Below are positions 17,875 to 26,579 of a DNA stretch of 64,000 nt, piece by piece. The stretch is from Pseudobacillus lumedeiriae (GTDB lineage: Bacteria; Bacillota; Bacilli; Bacillales; Domibacillaceae): contig NZ_JAUIYO010000002.1 of assembly GCF_044891285.1 (NCBI RefSeq), positions 124,001 through 188,000 of the forward strand, read 5' to 3'. How positions within the stretch are numbered: the first letter of the stretch is position 1; each line of letters begins with the position of its first letter. A program made the translations under genes and the position numbers. Below the pieces are notes generated by a model. The model made no database searches and was not told the origin of the DNA. It saw only the letters and a list, made by a program, of their open reading frames with translations.

Positions 17875-17907
17875 TAGGATGAATTGACTAGAAAAGGCGA
17901 GAATTAC

Positions 17908-19317
17908 ATGCTAAAAAAATCTCTTTTTTTTATCGTTTTCTTAATAGCTATTTCCGGGGGAATATTGCTTATGCAATGGATAGGCTATGAAAAAACATCT
18001 AAAGCTTTTCCAAACATACGAGTGAATCAGGAAATTCAATTAGAACATCATGATAAGGGCTTATTCATCAAACATACATTTACAGGCTTGGAAGCTGAGG
18101 AGCCGTTGTCTGTTGTTATGCCCGCCAGCGCTTTAGAAGCATCATGTCAAAAGAAGGAAGGTACATGTGCATTTAGAGGGCAAAGTGTCAACATCGTTCC
18201 TAAAGGAGAAAGGTTATCTATTTCTTATTTTATTAAAATGCCTGCTTTCCATTTTGCTTTTGTCCTGTCCGATTGGTTTATTAAGTCTAAGGAAGCGAAA
18301 GTAGGTCATACAATTCTCCATCTCACAGATGAAAAGATAAGAAAGGGAATGTGGTTTTCAAGTTTAGGAGCATCTGAAGTGAAAAAATTAGATCTCATTG
18401 ATTATTATCTGTTTCAAGGAACAGGAAATCCTGGGGAGCTATATTGGCAGCCGACACCATTAAAGCAGCTGGAGGCAAAAGAAAAGTTAGTCGTTTATGG
18501 AGAGTCGAAAAGCGGCTTGGATCAGCAGCAACTTCACCTTTTCCAACAAGCATTAGTTGATCAAGCCGTCATTATTTTGACAAATGAGCATCCTGCTTAT
18601 TCATCTGACCGATTGATTATTGTCAAGAACAGTGGGCAATTTGCCGAACTCATGGAAGCCTTTATTACAAAGTCAGTGATGCAAAATTATCACTTTAAGG
18701 AGGGCGAAGAATGGCTTGGCTACGTAATGATTGCCTATAAGCTTGACCGCCCGGTTGGTTCAGAAAAGGTGAAGATCATGTACAACCAGTTAAATGAACA
18801 GCTTACAGATCAAGAAAGGGAGGAATGGGAGAACCTTCTTTTCGGCTTAACAAAAGGGCCGATCACAGCTGAACAGCTGGATGATACACTTTCGGCTGTA
18901 AAGGGGCTGAATACTTCTTTTTTTGCTAAAAATAAAAATGCAAACAAACGATTTCAGCCGTTATTTTTTTACGATTCACGTTCAGTGATTATAAATGGAA
19001 AGGAAACGAACCTACAAACGATGGTACAGGACGGTCAGTTATTCTTTCCGTTTATGGAAACAACGCAGGCCCTTGGATACGAAATAAAGGAAGTAGCAGA
19101 TGACAAGTCACTGCTCGTCAAACGAGGATATAACACCTTTCGTTTTTCTCCTGGTCAAAACCGTTTTATTTTAAATGAAGAACATTATGGACTGTATGAA
19201 AAGGCCTTGCAGACGTATGATGGCCAGCTTTATATAAACGAAAAGTGGCTTCAAAAAGTCTTTTTAGTTTCTGTGCAAAATGACAAAAACATACAAGTGC
19301 AGGATCTTAATGAATAG
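17908..19317 (+). CDS. Membrane-anchored protein with C-terminal stalk-type domain
   Basis: 469-residue protein with one N-terminal hydrophobic segment (about 4-24), probably a signal anchor or signal peptide, and a large extracytoplasmic part. The last 100 residues (VIINGKETNLQTMVQDGQLF, FPFMETTQALGYEI, DGQLYINEKWLQKVF) resemble the copper amine oxidase N-terminal-like stalk domain found on Firmicutes surface proteins. The middle section is unassigned; two cysteines (SCQKKEGTC, near residue 80) could form a disulfide. ATG 17908 is preceded by AAAGGCGAG. Function unknown. Confidence 0.72.
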   Translation: MLKKSLFFIVFLIAISGGILLMQWIGYEKTSKAFPNIRVNQEIQLEHHDKGLFIKHTFTGLEAEEPLSVVMPASALEASCQKKEGTCAFRGQSVNIVPKGERLSISYFIKMPAFHFAFVLSDWFIKSKEAKVGHTILHLTDEKIRKGMWFSSLGASEVKKLDLIDYYLFQGTGNPGELYWQPTPLKQLEAKEKLVVYGESKSGLDQQQLHLFQQALVDQAVIILTNEHPAYSSDRLIIVKNSGQFAELMEAFITKSVMQNYHFKEGEEWLGYVMIAYKLDRPVGSEKVKIMYNQLNEQLTDQEREEWENLLFGLTKGPITAEQLDDTLSAVKGLNTSFFAKNKNANKRFQPLFFYDSRSVIINGKETNLQTMVQDGQLFFPFMETTQALGYEIKEVADDKSLLVKRGYNTFRFSPGQNRFILNEEHYGLYEKALQTYDGQLYINEKWLQKVFLVSVQNDKNIQVQDLNE

Positions 19318-19680
19318 ACAAAAGCTCAAATGGTTTCATTCGTTTCGGTAAGCATAAGAAGGGGACCTAAGGGTTCTAGTCATTTAATTCCTAAAAAAAG
19401 CCCTGCTGGATCATCCGGCAGGGCCCTTCTACGTCTATATTAGACAGAAGGCAAAGGGAGAGGAGAAACTGGAGAAAGAACTCATGGGGAATATAAGCTT
19501 TCTCCGTGATCGACAACATCCCGAATGATGTTGTTATTAGTATTATGAACAATTTACATAAGTTTTAAACCTCATTTAGAAAGATAATTATCCGGAAGCA
19601 TACATCGAGAAACTTTCTGGATTCACATAATTAGTTATGGTAACATGGAAAAGAAAATCTTTGTGAATGGTGAATAGATG
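19318..19680. other. 363-base intergenic region with orphan structures
   Basis: No + strand coding sequence. It holds a minus-strand terminator-like hairpin (19393-19424) and a second hairpin near 19510-19535 (ACAACATC against GATGTTGT). On the minus strand a 42-codon frame starting at about 19522 runs into the hairpin but has no ribosome site. I see no clear promoter for rsmD here. Confidence 0.5.
19393..19424 (-). terminator. Orphan minus-strand terminator
   Basis: An 11-base stem (GCCCTGCTGGA with TCCGGCAGGGC, one G-U) with loop TCA is followed on the minus strand by seven T's. On the + strand the 3' flank is CCTTCTACG, which is not T-rich. No annotated minus-strand gene lies upstream. 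Confidence 0.7.
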
Positions 19681-20238
19681 ATGAGAGTGATATCAGGAAC
19701 GCAAAAAGGCATTCCATTAAAAGCTGTTTCAGGAAAGGATACGCGTCCAACAACTGATAAAGTAAAAGAATCAATCTTTAATATGATCGGCCCTTATTTT
19801 TCTGGTGGCTTTGGTCTAGACCTTTATGCGGGAAGTGGAGGTCTTGGAATAGAAGCATTAAGCCGGGGCTTTTCAAAAATGATTTTTGTGGATCGGGATA
19901 TGAAAGCAGTTCAAACAGTAAAAGCCAATTTAGCAACTTGCCATTTTTTGGATCATAGTGAAGTGTACAGGAATGATGCAGAGCGGGCGCTAAAAGCAGT
20001 AACGAAGCGCGGTCTGATGTTCGATGGTATTTTCTTAGATCCTCCATACAAAAAACAGCAGTTAGAACGTTTATTGGAATGGATTGATGAAAAACAATTG
20101 CTGACAAAAAATGGTTTCATTGTGTGTGAGCATGGCTCTGATGATGTGTTGGCGGAGGATATAGGGAATTTACATCAAGTAAAAGTAGAAACGTATGGCA
20201 TCATCCGAGTATCCATTTTTAAATGGAGAGATGAATAA
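19681..20238 (+). CDS. rsmD: 16S rRNA guanine-N2 methyltransferase RsmD
   Basis: SAM-dependent methyltransferase that modifies G966 (E. coli numbering) of 16S rRNA. The Rossmann motif I is LDLYAGSGGLGIEAL and the catalytic DPPY is at about residue 120. The MRVISGTQKGIPLKA start and RPTTDKVKESIFNMI are family signatures. 185 residues from ATG 19681; ATG 19678 directly before it is equally possible. coaD follows after 12 bases, the usual rsmD-coaD pair. Confidence 0.95.
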   Translation: MRVISGTQKGIPLKAVSGKDTRPTTDKVKESIFNMIGPYFSGGFGLDLYAGSGGLGIEALSRGFSKMIFVDRDMKAVQTVKANLATCHFLDHSEVYRNDAERALKAVTKRGLMFDGIFLDPPYKKQQLERLLEWIDEKQLLTKNGFIVCEHGSDDVLAEDIGNLHQVKVETYGIIRVSIFKWRDE

Positions 20239-20250
20239 AGGGGGATATCG

Positions 20251-20739
20251 ATGGCAAGTATTGCTGTTTGTCCAGGAAGTTTTGATCCTATTACGAATGG
20301 TCATTTAGATATCATTCAAAGAGGCGCTAAAATTTTCGATAAAGTATATGTGGTTGTGTTAAGCAACTCTTCTAAAACACCGCTTTTTTCTGTTGAAGAA
20401 CGGAAAGAGTTGATCTGTGAAGTGACGAAGCATTTGCCGAATGTAGAGGTAGATAGCTACAATGGTTTATTAGTTGATTATGCTAGAGAAATAAAAGCAA
20501 ACGCGATCTTGAGAGGCTTGAGAGCTGTTTCTGACTTTGAATATGAGATGCGAATTACTTCGATGAATAAAGTGTTGAATGATGAATTGGAAACATTTTT
20601 TATGATGACAAACAGCCAGTATTCCTTTTTAAGTTCTAGTGTTGTCAAAGAAGTGGCAAAATATCATGCAGACATTTCAGATCTCGTGCCGCCGGTTGTT
20701 GAAGAAGCGTTAAGAGAAAAAAACGGAAAAATTGAATGA
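20251..20739 (+). CDS. coaD: Phosphopantetheine adenylyltransferase
   Basis: Transfers AMP from ATP to 4'-phosphopantetheine, the penultimate step of coenzyme A synthesis. Nucleotidyltransferase motifs are PGSFDPITNGHLDII (the HxGH variant, NGH) and YSFLSSSVVKEVA near residue 130; the LRGLRAVSDFEYEM block is diagnostic. 162 residues, standard length. ATG 20251 follows AAAGGGGG. It ends in a shared terminator. Confidence 0.97.
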   Translation: MASIAVCPGSFDPITNGHLDIIQRGAKIFDKVYVVVLSNSSKTPLFSVEERKELICEVTKHLPNVEVDSYNGLLVDYAREIKANAILRGLRAVSDFEYEMRITSMNKVLNDELETFFMMTNSQYSFLSSSVVKEVAKYHADISDLVPPVVEEALREKNGKIE

Positions 20740-20740
20740 T

Positions 20741-20818
20741 GAAACTGGCTCAAAAGGTCAGGCTTTTTCAACATTATAGTTGGAGAAGCCTGACCTTTTG
20801 TCTTGGAGCCGTTTCTTC
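20741..20818. terminator. Bidirectional terminator, coaD / ylbJ
   Basis: GAAACTGGCTCAAAAGGTCAGGCTT pairs with a downstream arm (AAGCCTGACCTTTTG...GGAGCCGTTTC) with a small bulge. It lies between convergent genes and its outer part resembles the GGCTCAAAAG family of terminators seen elsewhere in the window. Confidence 0.8.
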
Positions 20819-20822
20819 TGTC

Positions 20823-22028
20823 TTATTCTTTTTTAGCGGCTGCATAAAAAAATAGGTAAGCGATCAATATGCAAATAGTGAAGAGCGGTCCAACTTTCTG
20901 TAAATAAAGCAGCCATTTTTCCCACATCTCTTTTTCATAAAGAAATACGGGCACAGAAGGTTGTACATTTTCAGGAGTAGAGGATTGCTCATAAATAGGT
21001 TTCCATAATAGGGGTGTTAACAATGCTGCATACAAACCATGAAGAAAGCGGGCAAATAAAAACTGGCGAAAGCGGATATCAGTATCGGCAAGTATACTAG
21101 ATACTTGTGCGTGTACACTTAGTCCGCTGAAAGCAAGTATAAAGCTGACAACGATCACCTGATACATCAGACCTGCCTGCTCCGCTTGACTGACCATTTG
21201 ACTGCCGAGTGTAATTTCAAATAAGCCAGCGATCAATGGGGTGCTGAGCTCAGGAGGCAGATGAATGAATGAGAATAGCTTAGCAGCCGCTGCTGATAGA
21301 AAAGACGTGATATGTGTATGGAAAAGAATCTTATTTAGAACAGAGAAAAGGATAATAAATCCGCCGATCATAAGCAAAGTATGCACAGAGGAAAGGACGG
21401 CATCTCCCATTAATTTTCCGAGCGGCCGTCGATCTTCATTTCTTGCCTCATGCATAGCTGCAAAAGCTGAAGTGAAAGAAAAAGAAGAATGTGCCGCCGT
21501 CTTTTCTGCTTTTGTTGATCCGTAAAATCTCATCGTCAGTCCTACAAGGAAATTGCCCCCATAATGAGCGGCGGCAAGTAATAGACCGAGATGGGGATTA
21601 TAAAAGAAGCCGACCGAAACAGCCCCAAAAATAAAAAGCGGATTCGATGAATTGGTAAAGCAGACGAGACGTTCAGCTTCAATTTGGGTTAATTTTCCGT
21701 TTTGCCGGAGGCGAGCTGTTAACTTCGCACCTGAAGGAAATCCAGAGGCCATCGCCATCGCCCATACAAATCCACCGGCTCCAGGCACTCTAAAAAGCGG
21801 GCGCATAAAAGGTTCCAATAAAATGCCGATAAAATTAACAACGCCAAGACCAATCAGCATTTCGGAAACAATAAAGAAGGGAAGAAGCGAAGGAAACACA
21901 ATTTCCCACCACATATTCAATCCGCGTATAGAGGCTTCAAAAGAAATATCCGGGAAAATAATGAGTGAACTGGCAAAAGCGGTGACACTAATAGCTAAAA
22001 GAATGGTTTTTGCCTGAGTCGAAGTCAA
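20823..22028 (-). CDS. ylbJ: YlbJ, sporulation integral membrane protein
   Basis: Polytopic membrane protein of the nucleoside-recognition/Gate family. In B. subtilis ylbJ is sigma E controlled and needed for normal cortex formation. About eight hydrophobic segments; motifs include PSLLPFFIVSEMLIGLGVV, AMAMASGFPSGAKLTARL, CFTNSSNPLFIFGAVSVG and GLFEITLGSQMVSQAE. TTG 22028 is the start, eight bases after AGGAGG. It runs against its neighbours and has a soluble loop of about 50 residues after the Gate segment near 170. Confidence 0.9.
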   Translation of the reverse strand: MTSTQAKTILLAISVTAFASSLIIFPDISFEASIRGLNMWWEIVFPSLLPFFIVSEMLIGLGVVNFIGILLEPFMRPLFRVPGAGGFVWAMAMASGFPSGAKLTARLRQNGKLTQIEAERLVCFTNSSNPLFIFGAVSVGFFYNPHLGLLLAAAHYGGNFLVGLTMRFYGSTKAEKTAAHSSFSFTSAFAAMHEARNEDRRPLGKLMGDAVLSSVHTLLMIGGFIILFSVLNKILFHTHITSFLSAAAAKLFSFIHLPPELSTPLIAGLFEITLGSQMVSQAEQAGLMYQVIVVSFILAFSGLSVHAQVSSILADTDIRFRQFLFARFLHGLYAALLTPLLWKPIYEQSSTPENVQPSVPVFLYEKEMWEKWLLYLQKVGPLFTICILIAYLFFYAAAKKE

Positions 22029-22229
22029 AGATCAATACCTCCTGTTCTTCAAAGGCCAGACTCTGTTCTAGGATTCATCGGTTATTTTGGGTAAAATAAC
22101 ATGGATGAGCAGGTCGACACAAATTTGGGAAAAGATGAAGAAACTCGTCCTGTTTTTTATCAATATACTCATACAAATGAGAAATAGACCATAGCCTAAA
22201 AGAGAAATCTGCATACGGGGGGTAACACG

Positions 22230-23024
22230 TTGACTCGTCCGAAAATAGGTATCGCTTTAGGATCAGGAGGTGCGAGAGGGTTTGCGCATATTGGCGTGTT
22301 AAAAGCATTAAAGGAAGCAAATATTCCGATTGATATGATCGCTGGCAGCAGTATGGGGTCTTTCGTGGCCAGCTTATATGGAGCCGGCCACGACATGGAA
22401 CAGGTTCATAAATATTCAGCGGCATTCCGCAGAAAGTATTTTCTTGACTTTACCGTTCCTAAGATGGGATTTGTATCTGGCAGGAAAATTAAAAATTTTA
22501 TTCGTATCGTTACTCATGGAAAAAGTATTGAAGAATTATCGATCCCCATCGCTATCGTAGCGACAGATATTAAAAAGGCGGAAAAGGTTGTTTTCAGACA
22601 GGGATCAGTCGCTGATGCGGTGCGGGCAAGCATTGCCATTCCTGGTATCTTTGTTCCTGAAAAAATAAATGGCCGCCTCTTAGTCGATGGCGGTGTGATT
22701 GACCGGGTACCTGTGTCTGTCGTGAAAGAAATGGGAGCGGATATTATTATTGGAGTCGATGTGTCATCAGTGAAGAAAAATGCAGAAATACAAACGATTT
22801 TTGATGTGATTATGCAAAGTATAGACATTTTGCAGCTGGAGATTATCGCCAATCGCCAAACAGCCTCTAATGTGATGATTCGCCCGCCTGTCGATATGTA
22901 CAATTCCAAAACATTTACTAATATTGAAGAAATTATTACTGCGGGTGAAGAAGAAACGCAACGACGAATACCAGAAATTAGAGCTGAGATGGAACGCTGG
23001 AAGGAGCAGCAGCATGAAAAGTAA
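22230..23024 (+). CDS. ylbK: Patatin-like phospholipase YlbK
   Basis: Serine hydrolase of the patatin/RssA family. The oxyanion loop GSGGARGFAHIGVL, the nucleophile GSSMGSF (GXSXG) near residue 40 and the catalytic Asp in LLVDGGVIDRVP (DGG) are all present, so it should be active; the lipid substrate is unknown. 264 residues. TTG 22230 follows a GGGGGG site by seven bases. Its last 11 bases overlap ylbL. Confidence 0.92.
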   Translation: MTRPKIGIALGSGGARGFAHIGVLKALKEANIPIDMIAGSSMGSFVASLYGAGHDMEQVHKYSAAFRRKYFLDFTVPKMGFVSGRKIKNFIRIVTHGKSIEELSIPIAIVATDIKKAEKVVFRQGSVADAVRASIAIPGIFVPEKINGRLLVDGGVIDRVPVSVVKEMGADIIIGVDVSSVKKNAEIQTIFDVIMQSIDILQLEIIANRQTASNVMIRPPVDMYNSKTFTNIEEIITAGEEETQRRIPEIRAEMERWKEQQHEK

Positions 23025-24048
23025 ATGGATGCCACTTGCTTATGTTTTTTTACTCCTGTTAATTGGAGCGGCCTTTATTGATTTACCTTATTATGTAATG
23101 AAACCTGGGGATGCCCATGAACTAAAACCGATTGTCGAAGTAGCCGGAGGAGACAAGGATGCTGGCACGTTGATGCTTACAACCATTAAAATGGGAGAGG
23201 CGAATTATATTTCGTATGCTATTGCTTCTATGAGGGATTATGAAGAGATTGTACCCGTGGAAGAAGTGCGCAGTCCGCATGAGACCAATGAAGAATATAA
23301 TGTCCGGCAAAAATATTTAATGGACAATTCGCAGCAAAATGCGATCACTGTCGCATTTGATGCGGCTAAAAAACCTTATTCATTTCGTTATCAAGGAGTA
23401 TTTGTATTAAATGTGTTTCCCGGGATGCCGGCTGAGGGTGTATTAAAGGCAGGGGACCGCATTATTGCTATAGACGGTCAGGAGTTTGAATCTTCTTCAC
23501 AATTTACAGAGTACATTCAAACAAAAAAGCCTAATGATCAAGTCATGATTACATTCGTGAGAAACAAAGAGAAGATGGAAAAAAGAATCGCACTGAAACA
23601 ATTTGAGGACAATAGCGCGAAGACAGGCATCGGCATTAGTTTAGTTGATCAGAAGAAGCTCATTAGTAAACCAGAAGTAAAATTGAAAGCTGATTCAATT
23701 GGGGGACCGTCTGCTGGTTTGATGTTTAGTCTTGAAATTTACAACCAGCTTGTGGAAGAAGATGTGGCAAAAGGCCGAAGAATCGCTGGAACAGGGACGA
23801 TTGCTCCTGATGGGATAGTAGGAAGAATCGGAGGCATTGCTCAAAAGGTGGTGGCGGCTGATAAAGCGGGAGCGAAAATCTTTCTGGCACCAGATGATGA
23901 AATCACACCTGAGCTAGAAAGAAAGGTGCCCGGTATCGTATCTAACTATCAGGAAGCGGTAAAGACGGCAAAAGACATTGGGACAGAAATGAAAATTGTG
24001 CCAGTACGTACGTTTGACGAAGCACTGAATTATTTACAATCTCATTAA
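23014..24048 (+). CDS. ylbL: YlbL, membrane-anchored PDZ-Lon-type protease
   Basis: Serine protease with an N-terminal membrane anchor (about 7-25), a PDZ domain (about 120-200, GVFVLNVFPGMPAEGVLKAGDRII) and a C-terminal Lon-like domain with the Ser-Lys dyad (Ser in GGPSAGLMFSLEIY, Lys in KVVAADKAGAKIFLAP). In B. subtilis YlbL degrades the SOS division inhibitor YneA. 344 residues. ATG 23014 is seven bases after AAGGAG inside the end of ylbK, so translation is probably coupled. Confidence 0.93.
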   Translation: MKSKWMPLAYVFLLLLIGAAFIDLPYYVMKPGDAHELKPIVEVAGGDKDAGTLMLTTIKMGEANYISYAIASMRDYEEIVPVEEVRSPHETNEEYNVRQKYLMDNSQQNAITVAFDAAKKPYSFRYQGVFVLNVFPGMPAEGVLKAGDRIIAIDGQEFESSSQFTEYIQTKKPNDQVMITFVRNKEKMEKRIALKQFEDNSAKTGIGISLVDQKKLISKPEVKLKADSIGGPSAGLMFSLEIYNQLVEEDVAKGRRIAGTGTIAPDGIVGRIGGIAQKVVAADKAGAKIFLAPDDEITPELERKVPGIVSNYQEAVKTAKDIGTEMKIVPVRTFDEALNYLQSH

Positions 24049-24052
24049 GGTC

Positions 24053-24107
24053 AGAGGCTGACCCAAAAGGGCGTTAAAAACGACTTTTTAGGGTCAGCCT
24101 TTCTTTA
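24053..24107 (+). terminator. Terminator of ylbK-ylbL
   Basis: AGAGGCTGACCCAAAAGG pairs with a TTTTAGGGTCAGCCTTTCTTT arm around a short inner stem, followed by T's. Confidence 0.85.
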
Positions 24108-24192
24108 GATTGAATTTTTGAACCTTATTGGATCATTTCAGTGAACATGAGAGAGGCTCCTCTTCTTACGTCAAACTATTATTTTTCACTGA

Positions 24193-24270
24193 GTTGATTG
24201 TAGTGGAAGGCGCGAAGACTCACCGTTTGCCCCGCGGCAAGCCAAGCGCCTGGAACGAAAATCAACGGAC
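24193..24270 (+). repeat. M1: TIR-bounded short element, degraded
   Basis: GTTGATT at the left and AAAATCAAC at the right are inverted, with GGAAGGCGCG... and ...CAAGCGCCTGGAACG as subterminal inverted arms. Related fragments lie at 30430, 36953 and 58530. Confidence 0.65.
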
Positions 24271-24287
24271 AAGTTCAAAGAACCATA

Positions 24288-24332
24288 TAAAAAAGAAATG
24301 CCCCTAAAAGTTATATTTTTGGGACACCTTCT
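24288..24332 (-). terminator. Terminator of tmcAL
   Basis: On the minus strand GGTGTCCCAAAA pairs with TTTTAGGGGCAT, followed by a T-rich TTCTTTTTTA. The same GGTGTC...GGGCATC stem occurs in the bshC terminator at 30367. Confidence 0.75.
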
Positions 24333-24342
24333 TCTTTATCAA

Positions 24343-25554
24343 TTAAGGCAAAATAACCGGCTGTTTGTTAAATTCACTATGAAGGAGAACGCGGGAAGAA
24401 TGGGGCGATAAGCCTAATGCATACACTTCAGATGCTTTTAAATCAAGAGTGAGCATCTCTTTAGAAGAAGCTGCTCTAGTAATTAGCGGAAGTGTCATCT
24501 TCTTTTTGATTTGATTAAGATATTCACGTCCACGTCCATTCATTCCAAGCAGGCGAATATACTGTACTGACTTTATAGAAGCTGACATCTGTTCCTTTGA
24601 TACGTGCAGCAGAATATGCACGAGCATACGTTGTATCCGAGTCCACGTGTACCGTTTTGTTTTTACTGTCTGCATAAATTCAGTAAAGTTACTGGAGAAG
24701 CGGGCGGCTTCTTTTAAACGGTATTCAATGCCTTCCGAGACGTCATAAATTTGTGCTAATTCTTCCGTTGAACTTGATAGCAGACGATACTGGAGAAGCG
24801 GCCAGTACATATCCCAGTGATGAAGCTGCCCATACTCGTTCAAGTAATGAGAAAGCTCATTTAGTGTGGCAGCGGGAACATAGGGACTAATCGTATGAAG
24901 CTGTCCTTGCTGTTCATAGATGGCCTTGCGAATTCCAGTGGCACTTGCTATTGATTGGCTGCCTAACGTTTCTTCATGAAAATCGGCTTGGTGACGTTTA
25001 ATAGTGAGAGGCTCCATTGGATGCGGAAGGGCTTTATTTGCCTTCATGTAGTGGAAGCCCAAGATATTGTTAGGTTTGGAGAGATCCAGTGGAAGCCGCT
25101 GTTCAAAAAGCGATTCTCTAGCCAGTGTCTGTGCTTTAGGAAAGCTAAAGCCTTGGTTCATATATTGGCGGATGAGTGGTTCTAATGAATGAGCAGATGT
25201 TTCCATCTGTTGAAGCGTTTCTAAAAAAGGAGCAGTATGTCCGCTTTCACTGCCAAAGCAAAAGGACTCACAAAATAGTCCCTGTAAGATAGAAATGGCT
25301 CCTTTGGAAAAGAACTCTGCTTTTTGAACAGAGAACACGTAGGGCAATTCAACAACGATGTCTACACCGCTTTGAAGCGCCATCCGTGTGCGGGCCCATT
25401 TATTGACGAGAGCCGGCTCACCTCGCTGCAGGAAGTGTCCGCTCATCACAGCAATCACTACTTCCGCTTTGGCTGATTCGCGTGCTTTATGGACATGATA
25501 TAAATGCCCGTTATGAAAAGGATTATATTCTACAACAATGCCAACTGTTTTCAT
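24343..25554 (-). CDS. tmcAL: tRNA(Met) cytidine acetate ligase TmcAL (YlbM)
   Basis: Makes N4-acetylcytidine at the wobble position of elongator tRNA(Met) using acetate and ATP, as shown for B. subtilis YlbM. The N-terminal nucleotidyltransferase-like domain has EYNPFHNGHLYHV (HxGH), followed by MSGHFLQRGEPAL, NKWARTRMAL and FGSESG. 403 residues, full family length. ATG 25554 is preceded by AAAGGA. The gene opposes its neighbours, with a repeat-filled gap separating it from ylbN. Confidence 0.93.
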   Translation of the reverse strand: MKTVGIVVEYNPFHNGHLYHVHKARESAKAEVVIAVMSGHFLQRGEPALVNKWARTRMALQSGVDIVVELPYVFSVQKAEFFSKGAISILQGLFCESFCFGSESGHTAPFLETLQQMETSAHSLEPLIRQYMNQGFSFPKAQTLARESLFEQRLPLDLSKPNNILGFHYMKANKALPHPMEPLTIKRHQADFHEETLGSQSIASATGIRKAIYEQQGQLHTISPYVPAATLNELSHYLNEYGQLHHWDMYWPLLQYRLLSSSTEELAQIYDVSEGIEYRLKEAARFSSNFTEFMQTVKTKRYTWTRIQRMLVHILLHVSKEQMSASIKSVQYIRLLGMNGRGREYLNQIKKKMTLPLITRAASSKEMLTLDLKASEVYALGLSPHSSRVLLHSEFNKQPVILP

Positions 25555-25657
25555 TGAGATTTTCCTTTGTTATTATTAGTGAATAATGCTAGTATTATTG
25601 TCAATGAGTGCGCGGTGAATGTCAATGTATATGCTATTTTTCGAAGTTGATACGACA

Positions 25658-25918
25658 CTTCCGCTTTTCTATTGTCTAGCTCCGCCTCCTTAGAGTCCGA
25701 ACCATAAGCTGTTCTGGCTGTATGGCTGAAGATATCGCCATTTTGCCAGCTCATCTTATACTGTCGTTCCAGGACAGTCGGCTCTGCTTTTTTGTCTAGC
25801 TGCAGGCGCTAGCCCCTCGAGGTCAAATAACCTTTCTCCGATGAAGCCAAAGAGCAGACTTCTTTGGAGAAAGAGCATTTGCTTATCGGAGCTTCCCAAG
25901 CGCCTTCCGCTTTTCTTT
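25658..25918 (+). repeat. R3: module A then module B hairpin repeats
   Basis: Module A at about 25658-25793 and module B at about 25780-25918 share a boundary box (GGCTCTGCTTTTTTGTCTAGCT). Module A differs from R1 in both arms so that pairing is kept (ATAAGC...CTTAT, CTGGC...GCCAG). Module B has TTTCTCC...GGAGAAA. It fills the space between divergent tmcAL and ylbN and stops 17 bases before the ylbN promoter. Confidence 0.85.
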
Positions 25919-25935
25919 AATGTCAAGAAAATATA

Positions 25936-25964
25936 TTGACAAACGTTTTTGTGAAAGCTATAAT
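25936..25964 (+). promoter_or_regulatory. Consensus sigma A promoter of ylbN-rpmF
   Basis: TTGACA, 17 bases, TATAAT: a full consensus match, 27 bases before ATG 25992. It rules out the in-frame ylbN extension that would start at 25920. Confidence 0.92.
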
Positions 25965-25991
25965 TACTTTTGTTGCCTTGAGGTGATAACG

Positions 25992-26519
25992 ATGAAATGG
26001 TCAATTATTCAATTACAAAAATTTCGTGATAAGGGCTTAGCAATTGATGAAATGGCAGATATGAGCCAAATGAAAGCCCGTAATGCGGAGATTAGAAATT
26101 TGTCCCCAGTTCATGTGACAGGAAGAGCGGATATTGGTTCAGATAAGGTAACTTTTCACTTAGATGTGAAAGGTACGATGACTTTACCTTGTTCGCGGAC
26201 ACTTGTCGATGTGGAGTATCCATTTGAGTTTTCTTTGATGGAAACGTTTATTGTGAAAGCTTCTTCATTTAGTGAATATCAGGATAATGAGGATGTTCAT
26301 TTAGTTGAAGGTGACGTTGTTGATTTAGGTCCGGTTCTTGAAGAGGAAATTTTGCTCGAAGTGCCGATGCAGGTTATTAGTGAAGAGGCTGATGAACATA
26401 CAATCCCTTCAGGAAAAGGATGGGAGCTTCACAGCGAAGAGCAGGCCGCACCAAAAGAAGACAAGGTGGACCCGCGATTAGCAGGACTGGCTGATTTTTT
26501 TAAATCGGATAAAAATTGA
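25992..26519 (+). CDS. ylbN: DUF177 (YceD-type) protein YlbN
   Basis: 175-residue cytoplasmic protein of the DUF177/YceD family, almost always encoded just before rpmF and thought to act in 23S rRNA or ribosome biogenesis. Visible: SPVHVTGRADIGSDKVTFHLDV, the TMTLPCSRTLVDVEYPF block with its conserved cysteine, and the C-terminal DPRLAGLADFF motif. ATG 25992 follows GAGGTGAT. rpmF starts 60 bases after the stop. Confidence 0.92.
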   Translation: MKWSIIQLQKFRDKGLAIDEMADMSQMKARNAEIRNLSPVHVTGRADIGSDKVTFHLDVKGTMTLPCSRTLVDVEYPFEFSLMETFIVKASSFSEYQDNEDVHLVEGDVVDLGPVLEEEILLEVPMQVISEEADEHTIPSGKGWELHSEEQAAPKEDKVDPRLAGLADFFKSDKN

Positions 26520-26579
26520 GAAGTACCAGCTAATTCTGGCTTCATATACTTACATTCTCTTTTTAAGGAGGTGGAAATA

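Noticed and set aside
25920..25991. 24-residue upstream extension of ylbN
   Set aside because: It covers a perfect TTGACA-17-TATAAT promoter; GAGGTGAT marks the start at 25992.
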